64,000 nucleotides of DNA. Origin: Halocatena salina (GTDB lineage: Archaea > Halobacteriota > Halobacteria > Halobacteriales > Haloarculaceae). The stretch spans positions 310,001 through 374,000 of the forward strand of contig NZ_CP096021.1 in NCBI RefSeq assembly GCF_023115355.1, read 5' to 3'. This document shows, in pieces, positions 7,693 through 16,132 of the stretch; the first letter of the stretch is position 1, and each line of letters begins with the position of its first letter. The position numbers and the translations under genes are program-made. The notes under the pieces were generated by a model, which saw nothing but the letters and a program-made list of their open reading frames with translations, was not told where the DNA came from and did not search any database.

Positions 7693-9389
7693 TGGTTGCA
7701 ATTTCCGCTTTGGATTCGTTTGATAACCTGTTCTCTGGTTACTGCCTTAAGCGCATACGACGCGTGCTCGGCCGCCTCGGTAGCGTCGATCGTTTGGACA
7801 GCGGCTTTGACGTCTGGCACGGTAACTACACTCATACTGAGTTCGTCGAGTCCTAGCCCGACGAGGAGTTCAGTCAGTTGGGGGTTGCCAGCCATCTCTC
7901 CACACATGCCAATCCATGCGTCGTTTTTGTGAGCAGCTCCGACGGTTCGATCGATGGCTCGCAACATGGCAGGCCGGCGTGGATCTCGGAGATCCGCGAC
8001 GTGCTCGTTCTCGCGTGCTGTGGCCATAATATACTGGGTCAGATCGTTTGTTCCGATACTGAGGAAGTCTACCTGTGCGGCGAGTTCTGGGGCAGTAAAC
8101 ACGGCCCCGGGTGTTTCAATCATAACGCCGAGTTCAGGCACCACATAGTCAACACCCTCCTCTTCAAGCGTGTCTGCAACTGCGCTAACTGTCTCAAGTG
8201 CGGTAGTAAGCTCTTCTGGCGTCGCGACGAGCGGAAACATGATTGACAGCTGACCGCTCCCGTCTGCAGCAGCTCGGAGCAGTGCCCGGAGTTGTGTCTC
8301 GAAGAGGTCGGTGTCCGGACCGAGCGATCGGCGGATTCCTCGCTCACCGAGGAAGGGGTTTTTCTCGTCAGGGCAGTCCAAGTAGGGAACCGGCTTGTCA
8401 CCACCGATGTCGAGTGTCCGGACGACAACGCGGCCGTTCGGAAACACATCGAGCGCCTCGACGTACGTTTCATACTGTTCGTCCTCACTGGGTGCTGCCT
8501 CACGGTTGAGGAACAGAAACTCTGTCCGGTAGAGGCCGACGCCATCGGCTCCTTGAGATTTCGCGCGCTCAAGTTCGGCATGTTGGCCGACGTTTGCGGC
8601 GATTTCGATTTCGATCCCGTCAACGGTCGTTACTGGTTTTTCACGAACATCGACCTCGTTGGGGGTCTGTGTCGCCTCCCAACGCTCATCGCTCGGATCG
8701 ACGACGAGTTCATCCTCCTCGCTATCGACGACGATCGTCGCATCCTCGGCGATTTCGTACAGTTCATCGCCGACGCCAACGACGGCCGGAAGCGCCAGCG
8801 ATCGGGCGAAGATCGCCGCGTGCGATGTTCGCCCGCCGGTGACTGTGGCGAAACCGGCGACGCGGTCGGGATCGAGCTGAGCGGTGTCGCTCGGCGTGAG
8901 TCGCTCGGCGAGCACCACTGTCCCCTCTGGAAGGCTTCCGAGGTCGACCCGTTCGGTGCCGGTGAGATGTCGAACAAGACGGTCGCGAACGTCGCGAAGG
9001 TCGTCGGCTCGCTCGGCCATCCGTCCGTCCATCCCCTCGAACTGCTCAATCGGACCCGCAAACGCTCGCTGAACGGCGTGTTCGGCGGGCAGTTCGTCCT
9101 CGATCGCGCTTTCAACGCCGTCCTCGATCTGCGGATCCGATAGGAACTGTAGGTGTGCGTCGAAAACTTCAGCCTCCTGCTCGCCGACGTGTTCGATGGT
9201 CTGTGCGCGTTCAGCCTCCAGTTCTGTCCGTGCAGTTTCACACGCGTCTGCGAACCGTTCGCACTCGACGTCAAACTCGACGGCCACGTCGTCGGGGTCG
9301 GGCAGTTCGTCGTCTGAACTGTACCATACGACGGTCCCAACGCCGGAACGGGGCGTTACACCAGTTCCGGTAAATGTGCGTTCTGACAT
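7689..9389 (-). CDS. ptsI: PTS enzyme I (phosphoenolpyruvate-protein phosphotransferase)
   Basis: Enzyme I takes phosphate from phosphoenolpyruvate and gives it to HPr, the first step of sugar import by the PTS. The length of 566 residues is normal. The N-terminal domain carries the phospho-His motif GGRTSHAAIFARSL with His190. The C-terminal PEP-binding barrel has GLYRTEFLFLNR, the metal-binding region around MIETPGAV, the signature FLSIGTNDLTQY and the catalytic-loop Cys in MCGEMAG. It acts in the cytosol. It follows ptsH by 4 bases and overlaps ptfB, so the three are co-translated. All domains look intact. Confidence 0.96.
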   Translation of the reverse strand: MSERTFTGTGVTPRSGVGTVVWYSSDDELPDPDDVAVEFDVECERFADACETARTELEAERAQTIEHVGEQEAEVFDAHLQFLSDPQIEDGVESAIEDELPAEHAVQRAFAGPIEQFEGMDGRMAERADDLRDVRDRLVRHLTGTERVDLGSLPEGTVVLAERLTPSDTAQLDPDRVAGFATVTGGRTSHAAIFARSLALPAVVGVGDELYEIAEDATIVVDSEEDELVVDPSDERWEATQTPNEVDVREKPVTTVDGIEIEIAANVGQHAELERAKSQGADGVGLYRTEFLFLNREAAPSEDEQYETYVEALDVFPNGRVVVRTLDIGGDKPVPYLDCPDEKNPFLGERGIRRSLGPDTDLFETQLRALLRAAADGSGQLSIMFPLVATPEELTTALETVSAVADTLEEEGVDYVVPELGVMIETPGAVFTAPELAAQVDFLSIGTNDLTQYIMATARENEHVADLRDPRRPAMLRAIDRTVGAAHKNDAWIGMCGEMAGNPQLTELLVGLGLDELSMSVVTVPDVKAAVQTIDATEAAEHASYALKAVTREQVIKRIQSGNCNQ

Positions 9390-9392
9390 CGG

Positions 9393-9683
9393 TTAGATAT
9401 CAGTGTCAGTGAGTTGGTCTCCTGAAGCGGTTAGGACGCGCTCAAGTGCGTCCAGCGTCGCTTGCTCGTCGGGCCCGTCCGCGATAAGACGGACATCTTC
9501 ACCCGACTCAGCCCCAAGGCTTGTTACTGCGATCATGCTACCTGCGGCGGTTAGTTCGTCTGCGTCAGCGTGACCGATCTGCACATCCGACTCGTGGTCG
9601 TTAACAGCTTCGACGAACTTTGCGGCCGGTCGAGCGTGCAACCCCGATTCAGGAACGATCGTTACAGTGCGTTCGCTGCTCAT
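9393..9683 (-). CDS. ptsH: PTS phosphocarrier protein HPr
   Basis: HPr carries phosphate from enzyme I to EIIA. The 96-residue length is a little above the usual 85-90. The active-site histidine is His16 in the motif GLHARPAAKF. A Ser-46 region equivalent (SMIAVTSLGAESGE) is present, but the HPr kinase that regulates Firmicute HPr is not expected in archaea. The start overlaps the end of ptfA by 4 bases and the stop is 4 bases from ptsI, so it lies inside one transcription unit. Confidence 0.95.
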   Translation of the reverse strand: MSSERTVTIVPESGLHARPAAKFVEAVNDHESDVQIGHADADELTAAGSMIAVTSLGAESGEDVRLIADGPDEQATLDALERVLTASGDQLTDTDI

Positions 9684-10156
9684 GCTACCGCCTCCCTTAG
9701 AACGGCCTGCACCTCTTCAGAGGTCTCTGCGTGATAAAGCGCATCCCGAGTCTCATCGTGCATGAGTGCTCGTGAGAGAGAACTCAGAATGGAGAGATGG
9801 TCGTCGGCACCGGACTCTGGAACGAGAATCATGAAGATAAGCTGTGCTGGCTCGCCGTCCATCGATCCGAAGTCGATGCCTTCTTCTGAGCGAGTAAACG
9901 CCACTGACGGCTCGACAACGGCATCAGTCTGGGCGTGGGGGATCCCGATACCCATACCGACGCCGGTCGTCGTCTCCGATTCGCGCGCGAGCAACGCTTC
10001 GAGAGCTGCATTGCGGTCCGTGACGCGTCCTGCGTGGACAAGTAGGTCCAAGAGATACTCGATGCAGGCCCGCTTGTCTGTAGGTGCCGAATCGAGCGTG
10101 ATGTGGTCAGTCGAGGCGAGCGTATCGATACGGTCTTTATTGAGTGTTTCTGTCAT
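9680..10156 (-). CDS. ptfA: Fructose PTS enzyme IIA
   Basis: EIIA relays phosphate from HPr to EIIB. The 158-residue protein has the fructose/mannitol EIIA fold. The phospho-His is His74 in GIGIPHAQTDAV, preceded by the conserved ETTTGVGMG stretch. A conserved LIFMILVPE strand and a C-terminal LSRAL helix complete the domain. It lies 42 bases after ptfC and overlaps ptsH. With single-domain EIIA, EIIB and EIIC genes, the layout matches the haloarchaeal fructose system characterised in Haloferax rather than the fused bacterial FruAB. Confidence 0.95.
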   Translation of the reverse strand: MTETLNKDRIDTLASTDHITLDSAPTDKRACIEYLLDLLVHAGRVTDRNAALEALLARESETTTGVGMGIGIPHAQTDAVVEPSVAFTRSEEGIDFGSMDGEPAQLIFMILVPESGADDHLSILSSLSRALMHDETRDALYHAETSEEVQAVLREAVA

Positions 10157-10198
10157 GGTGAATGTGGTGTAAATCGTGAATTGGTACGTGATTGGCCG

Positions 10199-11374
10199 TC
10201 AGTCGTCAGTTTGAGTTGCTGCCTGGGTGTTTGGGCCTGTTTCGGTTTCGATGTCGGCGACGGTTTTCTCAAAGTCCGGTTTGATAGCTGTCGCGACGAC
10301 CGCAGTTATTATCGTTCCAAACGCGATGCAGCCGAGGAAGACGAACGCGTTGTTCGACAAGAGGAACACGAAGATTCCACCGTGCGGTGCGGGCATAGTG
10401 ACGCCGAACCATAGCGCAGTCGCGGCCGCAGTTGCGCTGCCAATCATTGCGCTAGGGATCACACGCAGCGGATCAGCTGCAGCGTACGGAATTGCACCTT
10501 CAGTAATGAACGAAAGTCCCAGCGGCACTGCGGCCTTGGCGTTTTCGTACATTTCGACAGAATACTTCTGTGGCGCGATGAAGTTCGACAATGCGAGCCC
10601 AAGCGGTGGGGTCATGCCAGCGATCATCACCGCAGCCATCGGTCCATAGATTTGGTCTCCAACAAGTGCAACACCGAATACGTACGCGACTTTGTTGATC
10701 GGGCCGCCCATATCGGCGGCCATCATCGCTCCGAGAATCGAGCCGAGCAAGAGAGCGTTCGCACCTTTCATTCCTTCGAGGAACGTCGTCAGCGCATCAT
10801 CAGCGATTGCAATCGGGACACCCAGCCCAACGATTACGACTGGCGCCAACAACGCTGTCGTGAACACTGGAATGATTAGGACCGGCATCATCGGGTCGAT
10901 AACGGACGGGACCGGCCAACTTTTCATCCAGCGGGCAACGTAACCGGCGAGGAGACCGACAACTAATGCACCGAGGAACCCAGCGACGGCGCCGTCAGCC
11001 GAGAAACCGACGAGCAAGCCAGCCGCCTCGATGATGTGTTCTTGCTGGATCGCCCACGAAAGAATAAATCCGGGCGCGAGACCGGGTCTGTCCGCAATCG
11101 CGTAAGCAATGTACGCCCCTAGAATGGGGATCATCATCGTTAGGCCGAGATTGCCGACCTCGGCTATGTACCATGCGAGAGTCCCCTCCGCCTCGAATAC
11201 TGTCTCAGTAGTTGCCGCCGTGAACGGAAGTTCGGCGATCATGAACGCCACAGCCAGGAAAATTCCCCCGATTGTGACGAACGGAATCATGAAAGACACA
11301 CCGGTCATCACATCCTCTTTGACCGAGGTGACGTGTGAATGTAGTGCGCTTTCTGCTTTGTCTACTGATGTCAT
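10199..11374 (-). CDS. ptfC: Fructose PTS enzyme IIC (membrane permease)
   Basis: The 391-residue integral membrane subunit binds fructose outside and releases it as fructose 1-phosphate inside. It has about eight to ten hydrophobic segments, starting FMIPFVTIGGIFLAVAFMI. The fructose-EIIC hallmark GGPINKVAYVFG lies near the middle, and a conserved ITEGAIPYAAADP loop is involved in sugar binding in the family. The short N-terminal tail predicts a cytosolic start. It is the first gene of the PTS unit: a TATA-like element (CTATATAATC on the minus strand, about 11431-11440) and an inverted repeat at 11398-11419 precede it. Confidence 0.95.
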   Translation of the reverse strand: MTSVDKAESALHSHVTSVKEDVMTGVSFMIPFVTIGGIFLAVAFMIAELPFTAATTETVFEAEGTLAWYIAEVGNLGLTMMIPILGAYIAYAIADRPGLAPGFILSWAIQQEHIIEAAGLLVGFSADGAVAGFLGALVVGLLAGYVARWMKSWPVPSVIDPMMPVLIIPVFTTALLAPVVIVGLGVPIAIADDALTTFLEGMKGANALLLGSILGAMMAADMGGPINKVAYVFGVALVGDQIYGPMAAVMIAGMTPPLGLALSNFIAPQKYSVEMYENAKAAVPLGLSFITEGAIPYAAADPLRVIPSAMIGSATAAATALWFGVTMPAPHGGIFVFLLSNNAFVFLGCIAFGTIITAVVATAIKPDFEKTVADIETETGPNTQAATQTDD

Positions 11375-11397
11375 GCTCTACTATTGTTCCCATCTAT

Positions 11398-11419
11398 TGT
11401 TCAAAATAATCTTCGAACA
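11398..11419. promoter_or_regulatory. Inverted repeat near the ptfC transcription start (candidate GlpR operator)
   Basis: TGTTC and GAACA flank a 12-base spacer. For the minus-strand gene ptfC, the repeat falls about 15-35 bases downstream of a TATA-like element, where a repressor could block initiation. The half ATGTTCG recurs at 13311-13317 in front of glpR-pfkB. Assignment to GlpR is inferred from location only. Confidence 0.4.
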
Positions 11420-11569
11420 TGATTGATTCTGATTATATAGTGTGAAATAATAGTTAAAGTGTTCACTCACACCCCCATATTTCTCAGCGTGACCACGGTT
11501 CAGACGAGCTAGCGTGGGAGAGCCCCGGAATAAAAATCAGTATCGAAGTCAATCACAAACAGTCGCCAA

Positions 11570-12493
11570 CTATCCAGATTTTGCTTCCTGTGTCGAAATG
11601 GGAACACGAACGGACATACTCGCTACATTATCGAGCGACGGAATCTCTGTGCCTGGAACTGAAACGACGCGCGAAGCGACTGCCATTCCAGCCTGAAGGG
11701 CCTCGCGATCCGACGCTCCACGGTTCAGCGCCGAAAGAATTCCCGCCAGTAGTGAATCACCAGCACCGACCGTATCGACAACCTCGGCATCGAGTGCTTC
11801 GGCGTGGAAACATTCATTTGGTGTCGACATGATCGCACCATCATCACCCAACGATGCAACGATCCGATCATACCCCATGTGACGAAGCTGTTCGACTGCA
11901 GTAGAACACTCCTTGAGAGAACGGACCGGCTGCCCTGTCGCCGCCGCGAGTTCCTCGCGGTTGGGCTTGCACAACGCGTAGGATGCGTCCAACTCTCTGA
12001 GACAATCTCCGCCAACGTCAACGACAGTTTCCCAGTTACCAGCTTGAGCGATCCGATCAATCGCATCCGGACCGAGACCCGGCGGGAGACTACCACCGAC
12101 GACGACAGTCTCTGGATCGTTGTGCTTGACCGTATCGAGGAGATCATCGATATCGCATTCCGAAACCGTTGGTCCGTTGTGATTGATCTTAAACTCAGCG
12201 TCCTCGGTTAGAATCGTCGTATTGAGCCGCGTCTGCCCATCGATTTCGACGAAATCACCGTTGACCTGTCCGTCAGCCAAACTATTGCGAACGAACTCCC
12301 CGAGGAAATCGCCAACGACACCTGTAGCAACTGTCTCGGCACCTAATTCGACAAGATACTTCGAGACGTTGATTCCTTTACCACCGGGATCAACGCGCGC
12401 ATCGTTCGCTCTTGAGATTCGATCAGGTGCAGGGAGGCTATCGACTTCCACCGTGTGATCGACCGCAGGATTGAGCGTTACTGTGAGAATCAC
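11570..12493 (-). CDS. pfkB: 1-phosphofructokinase (PfkB family)
   Basis: This ATP-dependent kinase converts the fructose 1-phosphate delivered by the PTS to fructose 1,6-bisphosphate. The 307 residues show the PfkB-family pattern: the N-terminal NPAVDHTVEV strand, the substrate motif DPGGKGINVSKYL (about 36-48), and the C-terminal signature DTVGAGDSLLAGIL, where the Asp of GAGD is the catalytic base. The gene overlaps the end of glpR by 4 bases, so the two are one operon. In Haloferax the orthologous pair sits beside the same PTS genes, which supports the 1-phosphate specificity over a 6-phosphofructokinase. Confidence 0.94.
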   Translation of the reverse strand: MILTVTLNPAVDHTVEVDSLPAPDRISRANDARVDPGGKGINVSKYLVELGAETVATGVVGDFLGEFVRNSLADGQVNGDFVEIDGQTRLNTTILTEDAEFKINHNGPTVSECDIDDLLDTVKHNDPETVVVGGSLPPGLGPDAIDRIAQAGNWETVVDVGGDCLRELDASYALCKPNREELAAATGQPVRSLKECSTAVEQLRHMGYDRIVASLGDDGAIMSTPNECFHAEALDAEVVDTVGAGDSLLAGILSALNRGASDREALQAGMAVASRVVSVPGTEIPSLDNVASMSVRVPISTQEAKSG

Positions 12494-13257
12494 TGCTCGA
12501 CCTCCTGAATAACCTCTACATCAGCGGTTTCGAACGTTTCGTGCTGCTCACTCGATAGTTCCGTGTCAGTTATGAACGTATCTATATCATCTAATGAGGA
12601 AAATTTCACAAAACTCTGTTTTCCAAGTTTAGATCCATCGGAAACAAGGACGACACGGCCCGCGTTCTCGATCATGAGTGATTTCAATCGGGCTTCGCCC
12701 TCGTTCGGCGTCATCAACCCCTCAGATGGCCCAATTGCGTTCGTTCCTAAAAACAGCAAGTCGAAGTTCGTTCGCTCCATGAACCGCTCCGCGCTCGGCC
12801 CGGTGAGGGCACGAGTCTCGTGACGGAGTGATCCGCCCGTGAGTTTCACGTTATCAACTTGTTTGCCCAGCTCAATCGCTAACACCGGTGAGTTAGTCAC
12901 CGCAAGGAATGACCTGTCATCAGGCGCGTTTTTAGCTACTTGCATCGTCGTCGAACCCGAGTCGAAAAACACGACTTGATTGTCAGTGATCTCTTCTGCT
13001 GCTCGCTCCGCAATTCGCATCTTGCCGTTGAGGTTCTGTACTTCCTTCTGACCATAGGTCTGTTCTTTCCCAACGGTCGTCACCGGAACCGCGCCACCAT
13101 GAGAGCGCTCGATCAGTTGTCTGTCTTCGAGAGCACTGAGATCACGGCGAATCGTTGCCTTTGAACAGTCCATCTCCTCAGCGAGTTCGGCGACGGAGCA
13201 TTCCCCTTGCTCGGAAACCAACTCAACGATTTCACGTTTTCTAACTGCTGGTAGCAT
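12490..13257 (-). CDS. glpR: DeoR-family regulator GlpR
   Basis: This 255-residue regulator has an N-terminal DeoR helix-turn-helix (residues about 5-58, CSVAELAEEMDCSKATIRRDL) and a C-terminal DeoR sensor domain (about 75-230) that in the family binds a sugar phosphate; the motif FFDSGSTTMQVAK lies in it. Haloferax GlpR represses glucose and fructose catabolic genes, including pfkB and the PTS genes, during growth on glycerol. The same role is likely here because it forms an operon with pfkB next to the PTS unit. The half-site ATGTTCG at 13311, shared with the ptfC upstream repeat, suggests autoregulation. Confidence 0.92.
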   Translation of the reverse strand: MLPAVRKREIVELVSEQGECSVAELAEEMDCSKATIRRDLSALEDRQLIERSHGGAVPVTTVGKEQTYGQKEVQNLNGKMRIAERAAEEITDNQVVFFDSGSTTMQVAKNAPDDRSFLAVTNSPVLAIELGKQVDNVKLTGGSLRHETRALTGPSAERFMERTNFDLLFLGTNAIGPSEGLMTPNEGEARLKSLMIENAGRVVLVSDGSKLGKQSFVKFSSLDDIDTFITDTELSSEQHETFETADVEVIQEVEQ

Positions 13258-13387
13258 GGAGAGTTACTTACCTCCTGTTAGTGTAGCGGCGTTCATATTT
13301 CCACCTGATCATGTTCGTTTTTGATTGATCTTCGTATAGGACCGTGAAAGCGTTCTCTCATCGAGGCGATGCTGGGATAGGAGCCGT

Positions 13388-13450
13388 CTAGATAACCTCC
13401 TGAATCGGTGTTCGTCCATCAAGCGCTTGATGTGGTCGTTGAAAATTGTA
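13388..13450 (-). pseudogene. C-terminal scrap of an IS6-type transposase
   Basis: The minus strand reads CDYYNFQRPHQALDGRTPIQEV followed by a stop, the typical end of haloarchaeal IS6-like transposases (compare YYNQRRPHQSLDGKTPVEEV in the larger relic at 20.5 kb). Nothing upstream remains in frame. It is a short relic beside a second, different transposase remnant. Confidence 0.7.
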
Positions 13451-13689
13451 GTAATCACACTACAGTTCGATAACGGAGGGGGGTTGATACGATCACACAG
13501 AGTTTCGCGTCCGAGAGTGGGACAGACAATAGCAGATCTTTCGTCGGTAACGATCGAACGGAATCGAGACGTACTGTTGAAGCTATTTCAGCACAGATTT
13601 CCTCGACATCGCAGATGATAACTGAATCAAGCAGATGGGTCTGGAGGATTTTTCCTGTGGCCTGACAGACAGGTGGGAACTCTTTATGA

Positions 13690-14110
13690 TCCATCTTCGA
13701 CGAACGCCGGATTGCTGTGCTCTTTGATCTCGCAGCGAACCAAAAATAGCGATCCTGAACAACTCTCCCAAGTTCGTCCGTCCAACACCTGATTCGGTCG
13801 ATCGTGGTTGTAGTGGTGTCTGAACCGGCGGAGCCAGCGGTGAGCAGTGGCCTGACTGTCCCGCTAGAACGGGTGAAAGCGGCTGATTCGCATCGAAACG
13901 GTCTGAAACCATTTTACGATGTGGTTTGTGTCGAAAGAGAACCGTCAGATATCCACTGGTATTGACGAGAGATTCCACCTCCGAAACGTCGTGTTTCTCG
14001 GGGAGATGAAGAAACGCCACAGCGGATCGCTTTGAGTTTCCGAAAGTGTATGTATCCAATTCCACACCGCTCCATGAGAGCGGTCGTCACCGAGCAATCA
14101 AGTACAGTAC
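13690..14110 (-). pseudogene. Decayed IS6-like transposase
   Basis: In shifting minus-strand frames this stretch reads FLHLPEKHDVSEV, then IVKWFQTVSMRISRFHPF, then QATAHRWLRRFRHHYNHDRP followed by NQVLDGRT. These correspond one after another to FLHGLREKHGLSDAVF, LIETWFHTLTMRIDRFHN and FVHYYNQRRPHQSLDGKT of the relic at 20.4-21.1 kb. Several frame changes and a stop show that it is inactive. The N-terminal third is missing. It lies in the roughly 1-kb gap between the sugar module and the hydantoinase module, so insertion activity probably shaped that junction. Confidence 0.65.
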
Positions 14111-14268
14111 AGTGACGACTTCTCCAAGCGACAGCCCGAGAGGAACCACATCCCAGACGAGTATCGCGGTGTGCTCATTCCTGTGAGTGTCATGATCACC
14201 ATTCACTAACACTCGTGGATGCTCGATGAGAACACTGGTTATAGGTAATTCCCGCCGTGATACGAACT

Positions 14269-14814
14269 ATGCCTGGAGATCGAGTGACTGTCTCCCTCAA
14301 CGAAGACGCGAAATCTGCGCTCGAACAACTAACCGATCAGACCGAAAAAAGTCGGAGTGAGATAATCCGCAGGGCGGTCTCATTTTATGCGGCGAATTTC
14401 GAATCAGCAAACGCGAACAACAGCGACGATTTACAGACGTACTATCAGATGTTAACCACGGGTGAACACGTCCTATTAGACATCGACTTACTCCATGCGT
14501 TCTTGAATCAAGTAGATGAACGTGAACAGCGAGATCCTGTGTTTCTCGAGACGGTCGACAGAGTCGCTCGGTATCATTCGCGGGAGTACGCTGAACGGTT
14601 CGATTCGTTGGATGAGGTTCTTGATTGGCTTTCTTTTTGCGGATTCCTAACAGTTCGAAACACAGAAGGCGACATTTACCACGTCGTGTTCCCCTCCGAA
14701 TCCCTCCGTTGGTTCATGATGCGATTCATACAGGGTAGTGTTGAGGAGTTACCCTTCGAGCTTGAGATCAAAGAAAGCGTATCCAAGGTGTTGCTGATCG
14801 AATGTGAAGAGTGA
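14269..14814 (+). CDS. Ribbon-helix-helix regulator with a C-terminal sensor domain
   Basis: The 181-residue protein starts with a CopG/Arc-type ribbon-helix-helix motif (GDRVTVSLNEDAKSALEQLT then SRSEIIRRAVSFY, residues 2-45), which binds DNA as a dimer. Residues about 65-180 form a separate alpha/beta domain (VLLDIDLLHAFLNQV; SLDEVLDWLSFCGFLTV; VVFPSESLRWFMMRF) probably used for dimerisation or ligand sensing. I chose the ATG at 14269 over the GTG at 14257 because the family begins just before the beta-strand. The Nramp-like/hydantoinase operon starts 110 bases downstream on the same strand, so it may be controlled by this protein, though the ligand is unknown. Confidence 0.8.
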   Translation: MPGDRVTVSLNEDAKSALEQLTDQTEKSRSEIIRRAVSFYAANFESANANNSDDLQTYYQMLTTGEHVLLDIDLLHAFLNQVDEREQRDPVFLETVDRVARYHSREYAERFDSLDEVLDWLSFCGFLTVRNTEGDIYHVVFPSESLRWFMMRFIQGSVEELPFELEIKESVSKVLLIECEE

Positions 14815-14923
14815 TCTATTGATGTGCGTTTTCATACCTCTGATGTGGTTGATGCACACATCTCTTAACAATCCTTTTCGTTAATGATGATTAGTATGGC
14901 AATGGGTATCAACGTAAATAACT

Positions 14924-16132
14924 ATGAACATTATTCAACGACTCACAGCCATCGGCCCTGGTACGATGGTTGCAGCAGCGTTCATTGGCCCTGGAACGCT
15001 TACCACGGCTAGTGTAACGGGCGCGCAGTTTGGGTACGCTCTCCTCTGGACCATCGCGTTTTCGATCATTGCGACGATCGTTCTTCAGGAGATGAGCGCA
15101 CGGTTGGGTCTCATCTCGGGGGAAGGTCTTGGTGAAGCCCTTCGTGAACGGTTCGATAATCCGATCGTCGAATTTGTGAGTATCTTCCTCGTGTTAGGTG
15201 CGATCGGTGTCGGTACAGCGGCCTACGAAGCCGGAAACCTCCTAGGAGGTGCTGCGGGTCTGGCAACCATCACTGGTGTGAGTTCCACTCTGTGGGGTGT
15301 CGTCATGGGGCTGGTGGCTGGTCTGTTGCTGTTCACTGGCCAATATAAGGTGATCGAGCGGGCGTTGGTGGGCCTCGTGGTTATTATGGCCATTTCGTTT
15401 GTGGCTTCAGCCATCCTGATCGGGCCGGACGTGGGGGCGATCTTCGCGGGATTCGTGCCTGAAATTCCGTCGGGGTCGCTGTATCTCATTACTGGTTTGA
15501 TCGGCACGACGATCGTTGGTTACAATTTGTTCCTTCACGCGAGCAACGTTCAGGAGCGCTGGTCCGGTCCGGGGGATCTTCCCAAATCCCGTACTGATAC
15601 GATTCTGTCCATCGTTGTGGGTGGATTCATCACGCTCACGATAATGATTACTGCCGCAGCTGCGTTCGAAACCGGCACGCAGATCAGGGATGTCGGACAA
15701 ATGGCCGAACAGCTCAAACCCCTCGCCGGTCCCTACGCAGAGCTATTCTTTAGCATCGGCCTATTTGCGGCTGGATTTACGAGTGCGACCACCGCGCCGC
15801 TGGCAGGAGCGTGGGCGACGATGGGGGCACTTGGCTGGGACTCGGATATGAAAAGCGTCAAGTTCAGAGCGGTTTGGGGCGGTATCATCACGGTCGGTGT
15901 GGTGTCGGTTCTCCGTGGCGGGAGTCCGGTCGAGGTCATCGTCTTCGCTCAGGTCGTAAACGGAATTTTGCTTCCCATCGTTACCGTGTTCCTCATCTAC
16001 GCGATGAACCAAGACGATCTCCTTGGACAGTATACGAACGGACCCGTCACAAACGCACTCGGTGCCGTCGTTACGGTCATAGTAGTGTGGCTCGGCGTTC
16101 GAGCCCTGCTCAGTGTAGTGGGGGTGATATAA
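14924..16132 (+). CDS. Nramp-like transporter lacking the metal-binding motifs
   Basis: This is a 402-residue membrane protein with about eleven hydrophobic segments and the Nramp fold pattern. In helix 1 true Nramp metal importers have DPGN; here it is GPGT (IGPGTLTTASVTGAQFGYAL). In helix 6 the usual MPH before the NL(Y/F)LHS stretch is replaced: VGYNLFLHASNVQERW. The Asp, Asn and Met that bind Mn or Fe are therefore absent, as in Nramp-related proteins reported not to carry these metals. The next gene (hyuA) begins right after its stop. Bacillus ycsG is a comparable Nramp-like gene beside oxoprolinase genes. I infer import of the amide or lactam substrate of the hydantoinase, or of an ion it needs. 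Confidence 0.8.
   Translation: MNIIQRLTAIGPGTMVAAAFIGPGTLTTASVTGAQFGYALLWTIAFSIIATIVLQEMSARLGLISGEGLGEALRERFDNPIVEFVSIFLVLGAIGVGTAAYEAGNLLGGAAGLATITGVSSTLWGVVMGLVAGLLLFTGQYKVIERALVGLVVIMAISFVASAILIGPDVGAIFAGFVPEIPSGSLYLITGLIGTTIVGYNLFLHASNVQERWSGPGDLPKSRTDTILSIVVGGFITLTIMITAAAAFETGTQIRDVGQMAEQLKPLAGPYAELFFSIGLFAAGFTSATTAPLAGAWATMGALGWDSDMKSVKFRAVWGGIITVGVVSVLRGGSPVEVIVFAQVVNGILLPIVTVFLIYAMNQDDLLGQYTNGPVTNALGAVVTVIVVWLGVRALLSVVGVI

Noticed and set aside
8292-9143. 283-residue plus-strand open frame
   Set aside because: It lies antisense inside ptsI, which is intact and conserved. Long antisense frames are common in GC-skewed haloarchaeal codon usage.
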